Assembly (NCBI GenBank): GCA_027886185.1
Contig: WOAB01000018.1
Location: 248,001-312,000, forward strand
Origin: Rheum nobile
Taxonomy: Eukaryota > Streptophyta > Magnoliopsida > Caryophyllales > Polygonaceae
Reading direction: 5' to 3'
DNA: 64,000 nt
Part shown: piece by piece, positions 55,122 to 64,000 of the stretch
Numbering within the stretch: the stretch's first letter is position 1
Layout of the letters: each line of letters opens with the position of its first letter
Notes under the pieces: model-generated
Databases searched by the model: none
What the model was told of the DNA's origin: nothing
Seen by the model: the letters and a program-made list of their open reading frames with translations, nothing else
Program-made: the position numbers and the translations under genes

Positions 55122-57050
55122 TTAGTGAAAAGAACTTCACTCCTTTGTACCACAAATAGGTCTGTCTTTGTAACCTTTCTTTGTTCCTCCGATTATGCAG
55201 GATAACCACATGTACGCTACATTATATGGGGAAGACATTGACATGTTTAAGGATATCATCCAAAAGAATGGAGAATACAAAATCAACAATGCTTTCATAA
55301 GTCGTGTTACTCTGAATTTCTCCGCACGTTGTGTTGATCATCAAATGACAATTTCACGTCAAACACTTGTTCGACGACTAGGTTCTAGAGCTTGTTCAAT
55401 CCAAACAAGAGTTGCATATCCTCATATAAGTTCTATTCCTCGCGACTCCTATATCAGTGAACAATTTGGTATGCGTTCTTACTATCTTATATGTTTCTCT
55501 GTTACACTATAACTCTTTTAGCAACTTACATTTCTTACTCTTTCATAGGGTTGTGCAAATTCGGACCGGACCGGACCGAAAATGCCCGGATCGGGGAAAT
55601 TACGGTCCGGTCCCTGGTCCACATATTTCTAAAATTCCGGTTCCGGTCCGGTCAAAACCCGGCCGGTTTCCGGTCCGGACCGGATGGACCGGTTTTTTAT
55701 TGTTTTTATATTTATTTTATGTATTAATATCCCATAACACTATTAAAAATTAATTTCTACTATAAATATAAATTAATAACAAAATATATTGTCTAATATT
55801 ATACACAATAGGTATAAAAATAGAAAAAATAATTAAATTTTAATTTATATAAAACAAAAAAAATAAAAAAATACGTATACCGGTCCATTCCGGTCCAAGA
55901 CCGGACGGATTGGACCGAATCATATCGGTCCGGTCTCCGGTCCAAGGATTGTAAAAATTCCGGTCTGGACCGGATGCACAGCCCTACTCTTTCAGTATGC
56001 AACATGTAAACATACGTATCTTTGTTTCTGACCTTATTGCCATTGGTCTCTATGTGGGACCTCCAAATCCCATTATTGGAGGAAATGTTTTTCGGTGAAT
56101 GTTTTTTAGCTGGTGGTCGCAGACGATATATTTTTTCTTCTTCCATACATATCAATCACATATGATGTTTCACACCTACTGAGTGATATCATTACCACCT
56201 GAACCAACTTAAGTACGCATATTATAACGCTAACCCCTTCTGAAATAATGTATCAGCATCATAGATACAAATAATGTGACGACATTAAAGATACATTGAT
56301 CACGTCTCTATGTAGTGACCTTGCAAACAATGAGGTTGTGAAGCTTGCTTCAGAGGTGGAAAACTACCATATCATTAGTTTAAGTGACTTGCATGCAAGC
56401 AAATTTCAGGGTGAGTATATTTTATGCAATTTACACTCTTTGACACACATGCTTTTAACTACTTGAATATGTGTCTTAGGGTTTTCTTTTGCATCATCAA
56501 GATCCACAACGGTATCATTCGATCCAGTAGGAGAATGAGTTGTCACACTAATAAAGTGGTACACATATAAAAGAAACACCAATTCTCAAACACTATTGCA
56601 ATATTCATTATAATTAACATTAACTAATTATTCTATTACATGAAAATTATATGAACTAAATATGTAACCAATATTTCCTCCTTATGTAGGAAGACAACTA
56701 ATGATGTTGTTGTTAAAGAGCGCAAGAGCATAACTGAAGAAACACACACCAACAACACAAAACATGTGATGAGTACCATTAAAGAAGTTTTAACAAAAAC
56801 TGTAAATTCGTTACCAATCATTGTATCTCAAAATGTTTGTAATTTGGACAGGATCTGATACATATTTTTTTGCAACCAAAATCCGTTGTCTATGAATGGA
56901 ACATTGGCTGAATATATTCACCCTAGACTTCAACAAGGAGAACATAATTTGTTTTCTTTGCATGCAAAGTCTGTGGAAAAAAGTGCGACCAGGGGCCAAA
57001 CGATTTCTTCGAGTGTTGTTTCTGCGGCCGCCGGTCAGACACAGAACCTA
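55122..57050 (+). pseudogene. RPA1-like (OB-fold) gene remnant
   Basis: A short N-terminal piece (KNFTPLYH, 55132-55155) is followed by an exon at 55201-55468 (AG before, GT after) reading HMYATLYGEDIDMFKDIIQK and AFISRVTLNFSARC, which resembles the first OB-fold of plant RPA1-like/DUF223 proteins. After an intron holding a hAT-type MITE, a second exon ending near 56410 reads SLCSDLANNEVVKLASEVEN and ISLSDLHASKF, matching the second OB-fold. A cysteine-rich stretch near 56960-57020 (VCGKKCD ... CCFCGRR) may be the zinc ribbon. RPA proteins bind single-stranded DNA; copies of this kind are carried by plant Helitrons as well as by host genomes. Gaps and stops make it non-functional. Confidence 0.6.
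55546..55986. mobile_element. hAT-type MITE
   Basis: Perfect 8-bp duplication CTCTTTCA at 55538-55545 and 55987-55994. Terminal inverted repeats TAGGGTTGTGCA and TGCACAGCCCTA agree in 11 of 12. The 441-bp interior is built of many GGACCGG / CCGGTCC words near both ends and an AT-rich middle. It lies in an intron of the RPA-like remnant. Confidence 0.85.
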
Positions 57051-58288
57051 GGTACTTTATTTTTGCTATATTTTACATCATAGTTATAGCTCAAAAGAGT
57101 GTATACGCCTTGACCATTTAAAAGGCTACTGTTTCGTCCTTCAAACATTTGCTTTGGCTTATTTCTCATATTAATCATGTAATTCTTGTATATTGTGTCA
57201 ATTTAGATTTATAAGGTTGATCTTCAAAATAAAAACACTTATGATTTTCTGTTATCTTCACTTCTCTTTCATACATTTCATGCTTATTTCTCACATTCTA
57301 TCAGTCCACTATTTCTCGTTCGATGCATGCTTCCAATAAATGCCTTACAAGTTCTTCCTCTTCTATGGTCATATTACTCACGAGTTCTTCTTTGTCGAAA
57401 CATATTGTTTTTCAACTTTCAAGGAATATATGGTTTAGGCAAGAAACTTTTCTCCGCATATACCAAACTTGTTGAGTAGATGCTTGAAATTAACTTGGAC
57501 AACCTTTTGAAGATGAGGAGTGAAGTGTAGGATTATAATTTTACGTACAGTGTAAATGAGTGTTTGTCCGCTTTTTTGTGTTCACCATGATGCAAATTAC
57601 AAATGCCGAAAGAGAGAATTAAAAAATCATTGGCAAATTATAGAAATCTTACTAATCTGTATATGTACAAGAAGATATAAATAATCCTTGAAATCATTCT
57701 CAATGAAATTAGAAAAGTGAGACCACCTCATTCTTTCTTGAGCAACAATTAATTTATTTTAAAACCTCACTGTACAAAATGATGAACTATAAATCCTTAA
57801 TCAGACTATTATATTGATTTTGTTTTAAGCGCTTATCATATCAACCTAACATTCTAAAGAGTATATGTGGAACTACAACTATATTCACTTACTTTACCAT
57901 ACACTATGTTCAAGATGGTATCGTCTAATTTCGATTCCTGTGTGCGAGTCCCGCCTCGTTATTAGAAATGATCGTATTATCTATGCGCCACAAGACCAAT
58001 TTCAGATAACTATGATGATATTCTATATCTTGGGACACTACCTTTTCAAGCTACCCTAAAAACATTACGAAATTGTAATTAAACAAACTCAAATAATAGA
58101 GGACTTTGCTAATATATATTTAGAGAGTGGACCAGGAAGAGTTATACACATGGATTGGACCTGGTGACCTTTTTGATGTGTTCATATCCACTGTCATATT
58201 AATTAATTAAACCAAATTAGATTCCTCTCGTAACTATTGTGTGTTCATATATGTTGATGTTCATATGCTTGATCATTTGATAATATGC
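57051..58288. other. AT-rich sequence, no gene recognised
   Basis: A 64-codon frame at 57865-58059 has no recognisable domain. May be the decayed 3' part of the RPA-like unit. Confidence 0.35.
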
Positions 58289-58296
58289 ATTATATA

Positions 58297-59086
58297 CAGT
58301 GGCGGACCCAGGATTCATCATAAGGGAGGGGCGAGTTGTACTAACAAAACTCAATTCATGGCTAGCATATATATTGTCTATAATCCTAAATAAAAGTAGA
58401 TTAATTATACATTTCAATCAAATATAAATATAAATCTATTTAATTAATTAAACTAATAAACCTAAACAAAATCAATCCAACCAAAATCAATCACGTACAT
58501 ATTTTAACCAATTATCAAATAAATTTAACCAATAATTATAAACAAAGTCAATTTAGAATAAGCAAAATAACCAATTATCAAATAAAATAACATTCAATTC
58601 GAACCTTAAATACTAAATGCTCAATAGAGACTCACAAATTCTAAATAAAGGTGTGGTCGCTGGTAGTGCTCTCTATTTTGCAGATCCAAACCCAAAGACA
58701 AAATGACTTCTTTTTTTAATTTGTTTTAAAAGTTAATTTGAAAATAGTGGTAGGGGTTAAAAATTTTCAGCATAAGATGTTGTTTTGATGTGCTTTTTCA
58801 AAATTAAAAAAGAAGGGGTTAAAATTTTTTAAAAGAAAAGAAAAAAGGGAGTTGTGAGTCGTCTTCTCCAACCCTTAACTCCATTATTGTAGATCTAAGA
58901 CCTTAACCTTTTTGTCCTCCACCTTCATGGCTCCATAGCCTCCATTAATGTAGATCTAAGAGCTTCAACCTTCAACCGGAAGCGGGGGCTGTCAAAGGGG
59001 TGTCTCCGGCTCGCTCGGTAATATATGCGGCTCCAAACGGCTCAGCGAGGCGGCCGCCCACTCAAGCCCCCCTGGGTCCGCCACTG
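58297..59086. mobile_element. hAT-type MITE with 16-bp TIRs
   Basis: Perfect terminal inverted repeats CAGTGGCGGACCCAGG (58297-58312 and, reversed, 59071-59086) and a perfect 8-bp duplication ATTATATA (58289-58296 and 59087-59094). 790 bp, no coding capacity. Near the right end a GC-rich stretch contains GCGGCCGCC. Confidence 0.85.
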
Positions 59087-59115
59087 ATTATATATATATA
59101 TATATATATATATAT
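59087..59115. repeat. (TA)n microsatellite
   Basis: About 12 TA units, beginning in the target duplication of the MITE. Confidence 0.9.
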
Positions 59116-60019
59116 GCAATTTATCGGTCTAACCCTTTCATGTATGATATCTTTGGAGGAAACGAACAAGTCCCAAAAAACTCAATCTAAAGGCAAGATG
59201 CAGGAGTTGATGAGGGAAAACAAACTATTATGTTCTCATGCATGTCCAATCCGTGCAACCACTTGATGGGGGTTCAAAGTATGTGCACGACTATCCCTAG
59301 CTAATATGTGATGCCTTAGCTGAGGGTCAGTGGATCAAGCAACCTGATAGCAATACAAGTTCCATCACAAGTCGTCAACGAGTTCCCAGGAACTCATCAA
59401 CGTGTACGTACTGATTCTATTAACGAATTGATTGAACACAAGATTTGACAAAGATTCAGAAAGTTGGACGACAAGATTCCCCAAATCCCGAAATATAAAC
59501 TTGTAGACGTACGTTGTGGGAGTGAGTCTGGTATAACAGCTTCCGTGTACTTCTCAACAGACTCGAACGTTGCTAATGTCGTCCGTTGCCAACCTCGGTT
59601 GTTCCCTCACGGTCACGTCGCTTCACAAGGTAGAGGTCGGCGGCGTTGTTCCAATTTCGGATCAAGTGTTATCTTCTCTTTTAAATGCTAACTCGACCTA
59701 ATCCAATTCTTTAACCCAACACCTACTATTTTATATGCCCCATGTTTTGCGCGATCCATCCAACGAGAGCCGTTCTCGCTTAAAGTTTTTCCTCACAAGT
59801 TGCATTCCCTATATAATGGATAATATATAAATTAATTCTAATTACAAATATCTCATCTTATAATTTTATATCTCTACAATATAAAATAAGATAATTTAAG
59901 TTCGATTTCAACTAAAAGATGTAAAAATAAACAAAATCATAACGTCATAGCTTATTGTACGACAAATAAAATTATTTCAAAATTGACTTGAATATTTTAT
60001 TTGTCAATAACTAAATAAT
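59116..60019. other. Unassigned sequence, possibly gene remnant
   Basis: A frame ending at 59691 reads FPGTHQRVRTDSINELIEH (upstream, one stop between) and LVDVRCGSESGITASVYFS. I cannot assign it. The rest is AT-rich. Confidence 0.35.
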
Positions 60020-60048
60020 AACTGTGCAAAGCACGAAACTTAACCTAG
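60020..60048 (+). mobile_element. Helitron-like 3' end
   Basis: Hairpin GTGC-AAA-GCAC at about 60023-60033 followed by CTAG at 60045-60048 and T. The matching 5' TC end was not located, so the element's extent to the left is unknown; it could include the RPA-like remnant. Confidence 0.45.
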
Positions 60049-60056
60049 TTGATTAA

Positions 60057-60354
60057 TCTACTATATAACGCTAAAGTAGAACATCCCTAAATCTATCGTG
60101 TCACATCAGCAATAAGCCACATCATTTTTTGTCGCGTGTCATCACCTCAATTTTTGAAGTATATATATTTTTCAAAATCAAATCCATATATTCATTCTTT
60201 CCAATTTCAGCAACAAGAATATTATGAAAATGCTCTCAAAATATTTATAGATCTTCTTAAAAAACTATTTTTATAATTTGATATCGATATCTAAAGAATT
60301 ATAAAAACTAGTAAAAAAACTAAGATAAACCATTCATCAAATATCTAAAAACAA
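60057..60354 (+). mobile_element. Helitron-like 5' end
   Basis: Starts TCTACTATATAACGCTAAAG after A, and has the same opening as the minus-strand Helitron ends at 43510-44070, followed by GTGTCACATCAG. 3' end not found. Confidence 0.4.
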
Positions 60355-60363
60355 AATTTTCAA

Positions 60364-60735
60364 GGAAAATTCTTGTTGTTGCCCCTGTGTTTAAGGTTAT
60401 TCTTATTGGTGTCCCACGATTAAGTTTTTTCCATGTCCGAATCATGTCGATTTGAATTCCGAAGCAACAACCCGTTTTCGACCTTAAGAATTCAAATTGG
60501 AATGGTTTGGGTATGGATTTGATTGTTTTATGATTCGAATCCTACTAAGTTTAGGGCAATAAACATAATGATGAGCTTGGATTTGATCAATTCGAACTGA
60601 AAGGATATGGATAGGGGAAAAGTTCGGTTACGAAGCAAATAAACCAAAACCTTAGGGGTACCAACCAGAAAAAACTTAATCGTGGGATACCAATAGGAAT
60701 AACCCTAAACTCAGGAGTACCAACATGAATTTTCC
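60364..60735. mobile_element. 372-bp MITE with 9-bp target duplication (Mutator type)
   Basis: Perfect 9-bp duplication AATTTTCAA (60355-60363 and 60736-60744). Inverted repeats of about 68 bp: left GGAAAATTCTTGTTG ... CCCACGATTAAGTTTTTTCC, right its near-complement. The minus-strand frame across it is not a gene. Confidence 0.85.
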
Positions 60736-60744
60736 AATTTTCAA

Positions 60745-62085
60745 TCTTCAAAACAATCAATTTATTTTCTAAGCTTCTTTTTAAATAATAATGTGAAAGA
60801 AATTTAATTTTCTTTAGGATTGAAGTTTGATTGTAACACAAATTTAGACAAATGTTATGAGTATAAGAACTAGTCATCTAAAATTCATACTCATAATGAC
60901 TTAAATTCACACATTTCTTCCAACTTATACCACAAAAACTCATGTTGTTCAACTTTTAGAGGAAAATATATTAGAGGTTTGTAATTTTTCGTAGCACATA
61001 TTTATTAACTTTTTAGTTAATTATTTATAATTACTTTCACTTATAAATACATATTTTAATATTTTTCTTACTCTGCAACTGATATTTGATTTTGTTTAGA
61101 GTATGATCGAACATATTATAAAACAAAATTAAATCACCCGTGTAGTGCTCGAAGATTAAGCTAATAAGAAAATAAAATGTGCTCGTTGTAGACCGGGAGA
61201 GGGGACGTGAGAATTGAAGAGCCTTATTTATTTCTAATATTTATTTCCAATTTTTCATGACAAAATGGCTGACCAGTCTATAAAGACACGCTGCGAATCA
61301 GAGCAACATGTTCCTTCTTTGAGACGGTGATTGAAGTTAGGGTTTGAAAATTATATTAGATGACAAGTGATTGGTATGTTTGACTAAGCGGAAATTGGGT
61401 CGGATACGTATGAGTGATGATATATCCGACTTATCATCCGCACTTAACTTGTCCATCCTTTAAGAAATCTAATCTAGTTATATTTTATATCAACAATTTG
61501 AAAATATTATTAACAATGATCAAATTATATATTTGGACTAATTTTTTTTAGACATATTAAAGATAGTGATTATTGTTTACATTTTTGTATATTTTTTATA
61601 TTTAAACAAAAAAAATATAATAGTAAAATTTTAATTAAATGATCCGACCCGCTTAAATCACCTTATCATCCGCGGGCGGATGTTAGATGGGTCGAATACC
61701 AAGCCAATATTTGAGAGATGACGTGAGGGTCGAATAGAGCATTTAGCTTCCTGTTTGAAGTTGATGGAGGCGACAACGTGGTTGACTGTAATATATATTG
61801 GAGTCTTGGGCCATGTTTGATTTTTCTTGATCAGGTTGTAATTACTCTTCTAGTAGATGCATGTGTGAACAATATTCCTGCTTGTCTCTATCCCTCTCCA
61901 ACCTCACAGTACGTGAAATTTAAGGCCACGCGTTTTAGTTTTGGAATTAAATTAATTACGAAAGTACTGCATAGCTTTATTATTTTATGTTGCTCTATAG
62001 TTAATTAGTCAGTGTACGTAGATTAGATTAACCGATCGGGCAGCCATATCTCCAATGATTCTCCACTTGTTGTTCTTGTTCATCA
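60745..62085. other. AT-rich intergenic sequence
   Basis: Includes a weak inverted repeat between about 61380-61450 (GGGTCGGATACG, TTATCATCCGC) and 61635-61735 (ATCCGACCCGC, TTATCATCCGC), possibly a decayed MITE. The plus-strand frame at 61778-62008 is unassigned. Confidence 0.4.
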
Positions 62086-62190
62086 CACTATTACAAAATA
62101 AGCCTTTTAATCCCGGTGTTTTTTGAAATATAACCCGGATATAGGTATAATGACAAAACTATCAGATTTCTGATAGCTATTAGCAAAAAA
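62086..62190 (+). mobile_element. CACTA-type 5' terminus
   Basis: CACTATTACAAAATAAGCC at 62086 is a standard CACTA inverted-repeat start, followed by CCCGG hairpin words (ATCCCGGTG and AACCCGGAT) as subterminal repeats. What follows within 600 bp is a Mutator-type gene, not a CACTA gene, so the CACTA element is either truncated or interrupted. Confidence 0.55.
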
Positions 62191-62699
62191 CTCGGGTTTA
62201 AAAAAATGGCAAAAATACCAACTTTTTGTACTTTTTGGATATTTTTACTATAAATAGGGTATGATTTTAGTTTTTCTTTTAAATCAAAATATCTTTAAAA
62301 GATGACATAGATTTTCTCCAAAAAGATAAAAGAAATTTCTAATCTCTCCTTAATCTCTTCCTCCCTCCCGGTTGCAGCCCCGTCCCATCACGTAGCTATG
62401 GCCTTAAGCTATGACAATCCACTGTACGGTAGGAAAATTGGCGGGCAAATTTCCCTCCAAAAGAAAAGTAATCCTCTTCCTTCAACCCTTAATCTCTCCA
62501 ACCTAACATTCACTCTGCCTGACAACGTTCCCTGAAAATTTCAGAAGAACGTTCAAAGCGACCTGACAAAGTTCCTAACATTTACTCCATCTTATTGAGA
62601 TAGTTCACACCTGACGCCCTCCATTAAAGCTTGAATGGGTAAGTAAATTCTCCTGACAAACAATCGTTTTCCCCCTATGTTTTTTACGTTTTTTTTTCT
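62191..62699 (+). other. 5' flank of the MuDR-type gene
   Basis: GGGTTTAAAAAAATGGCAAA near 62193 is Mutator-TIR-like in style, but without the other end I cannot confirm it. The stretch also contains ACTATAAATAGGG (about 62248), a TATA-like box. No coding sequence. Confidence 0.4.
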
Positions 62700-64000
62700 T
62701 TGATAGAAACTCTATATTTTTTACGTAGAACAATGATAAGTTCAAAACCTTATTTATTTGTAGGTACGAAAGTAGTATACGTGAAGTTCATAAGTGGTGG
62801 AGAATGGAAAGACCAAGGGAAAAGGTGGTTGTATGAGGGTGATAGAACAGTGAAAGCCATGTTTATTTCCGATGACATGGACTTTGCTACACTGCGGAGG
62901 AAATGGATTGAGAAGAACCCATTTGATGAAGAGAAGTTGTTTGTGCAGATGCAATACGTTTATCCAAATAAACTTGAACTTCCACCGATCGTTTTAAATG
63001 ATGACGATGATCTGGCGGCTTTCAAGTTCTTGAACAACTCTGGAGAAAATCCATCAGAGTGGAAGATTGAGTTGTACACCAACCTCCTAATGAAAGAAGA
63101 TAATCGAAGTGAAAGGGTTGAACATCATACTAGCTATTCCTTTTCCAACAACTCTACCACCCACTCAGAGTCAAGACAATAAAGACTTTTCAGGTCATTT
63201 TTTACAAAAGTCAGAGCAGAATACACTAATGTCAGGTCAGTAGATGAAATTATTGAAGCTTACAACGAAGCAGAGTTAAGAAGATTACATATGGAAGAAG
63301 TGAGGGGAAAAAACAAGAGAAAGTGTCCCATGATATTGGAAGACATTATATCAGTGAGCAGTGATGATGAGGACATTGAAGCTGATTCATCAAGAAACAA
63401 AGGAAAAGAGAAAATGACTGATTATGCCAATTATGGAGATTCTTTGGAGGATGAAATAGGAGATGGTTATGATTACGGGGGCTTTTATCAATCAGGTGAT
63501 GATACTCTTGTTGATGGTGGTGATGGTGGTTTAGGTGGTGATGGTTTAGGGTATGCTTCAGGTGATGGTGTATTTTGTTTTGGTCTTGATGATGTGTGGG
63601 ATGAAATAAATGGAAATCAGGGAACATACAACGAGGAGCAAATAGAGGAGGACCAAGAAGAGATTGATGTTGATGAAGACATGCTTAAAGAGATTGAAAA
63701 GAGGTACTATCCAGCGGAGAGGGACATGCAACGCATGTTAGTTGAAGATGAGGATACAAGTGAAAACAATTCCTCATATCCAACAATGAAGGTTGGTCAG
63801 TTATTCAATTCGAAGGAGGAGTTCAAAGTTGTACTCTTTTCCCTGTCAATGAAAAATTTCTATGAGATGCGTGCGAAGAGGTTCGACAAGTCCTCTTATG
63901 AAGTTGAGTGTGTTGACGACAAATGCACCTTCCTTTGTCGTGGCTCAGTGTATCGCAAAACGTCCTTGTTTAAGGTGCGAGAATATGTAGCAGATCATAC
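62700..64000 (+). CDS. MuDR-type transposase, N-terminal part, runs off the window
   Basis: One frame is open from 62700 to the window end except for a TAA at 63180-63182. The likely start is the ATG at about 62733 (MISSKPYLFVGTKV) or an exon beginning at the AG before GTACGAAAG (62764). The first 130 residues (KFISGGEWKDQGKRWLYEGD, FATLRRKWIEKNPF) resemble the N-terminal PB1-like/plant-specific region of MULE transposases. A long acidic, glycine-rich linker follows (63330-63700). Then comes the MuDR family domain: MKVGQLFNSKEEFKVVLFSL and CTFLCRGSVYRKTSLFKVRE. The DDE catalytic and SWIM domains would lie beyond 64000. The TAA is either a true stop or part of an unrecognised intron: TTTTCAG at 63187-63193 would suit an acceptor. 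Confidence 0.75.

Noticed and set aside
59464..59691. 75-codon frame as a gene
   Set aside because: No similarity I recognise; upstream extension has stops.
61380..61735. MITE with GGGTCGGAT inverted arms
   Set aside because: Arms are short and imperfect and I found no target duplication.
1..64000. rRNA, tRNA or other structural RNA genes
   Set aside because: No rRNA-like stretch or tRNA cloverleaf was seen by eye; the tRNA-like 18-mers are primer-binding sites.

Overview
The window looks like a transposon-dense, probably pericentromeric or heterochromatic, stretch of a flowering-plant (eudicot) nuclear genome. Everything I can identify confidently is mobile DNA or a gene fragment carried or broken by it: Ty3/gypsy and Ty1/copia elements with tRNA-Asp or tRNA-iMet primer sites, CACTA, Mutator-like, hAT-like and Helitron-like pieces. 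I see no intact host gene, rRNA, tRNA or CRISPR. Clade names below (Athila, Tekay, CRM) are my reading of motifs and layout, not database results.

Layout. 1-7013 is a left-hand nest: the end of an Athila-type LTR (1-1027) sits in an exon of a Ulp1-like peptidase of a CACTA transposon whose right end is 2294; the CACTA cuts a minus-strand copia element (Copia-A, 2295-7013), which itself cuts a second minus-strand copia (Copia-B). 7014-38833 is a Russian-doll nest whose borders can be read from target-site duplications: Copia-B (minus) is split by Athila-A (minus, 9427-36816, TTTCA), split by non-autonomous Athila-B (plus, 16367-35583, AGGCT), split by a Tekay-type solo LTR (minus, 18146-31703, AATGG), split by a full-length Tekay-A of the same family (plus, 19146-30289, GTGAC). 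38872-40227 is a Mutator-like element carrying tandemly repeated pieces of a leucine-rich-repeat gene. 40758-44070 holds minus-strand Helitron-like ends. 44088-46090 is a small terminal-repeat retroelement with a 53-bp tandem array. 46398-47277 is a long-TIR MITE. 49181-55121 is a CRM-like gypsy element (TTAGT) broken by an Athila-B-like solo LTR. 55122-60048 contains an RPA-like (OB-fold) gene remnant with two hAT-type MITEs and a Helitron-like 3' end. 60364-60735 is a 9-bp-TSD MITE. 62086 is a CACTA-type terminus and 62700-64000 the start of a MuDR-type transposase gene running off the window.

How the parts relate. Almost all reading frames are degenerate (in-frame stops, single-base frameshifts, deletions); the Tekay-A polyprotein is nearly whole, with four in-frame stops.

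Most unusual signal: short GC-rich palindromes (cores such as CCGCGATCGCGG, CCGCACCCCGCGG, CGGCGACCGCCG, ACCGCGGTCGCGGT) are clustered in elements of at least three unrelated retrotransposon lineages. In the Athila-like LTRs they lie at an equivalent place upstream of a TATTTAA box, but with a different palindrome type in each family; in Athila-A they also fill the gag-protease and RNaseH-integrase linkers. I know of no described class that fits, and treat it as the main lead.
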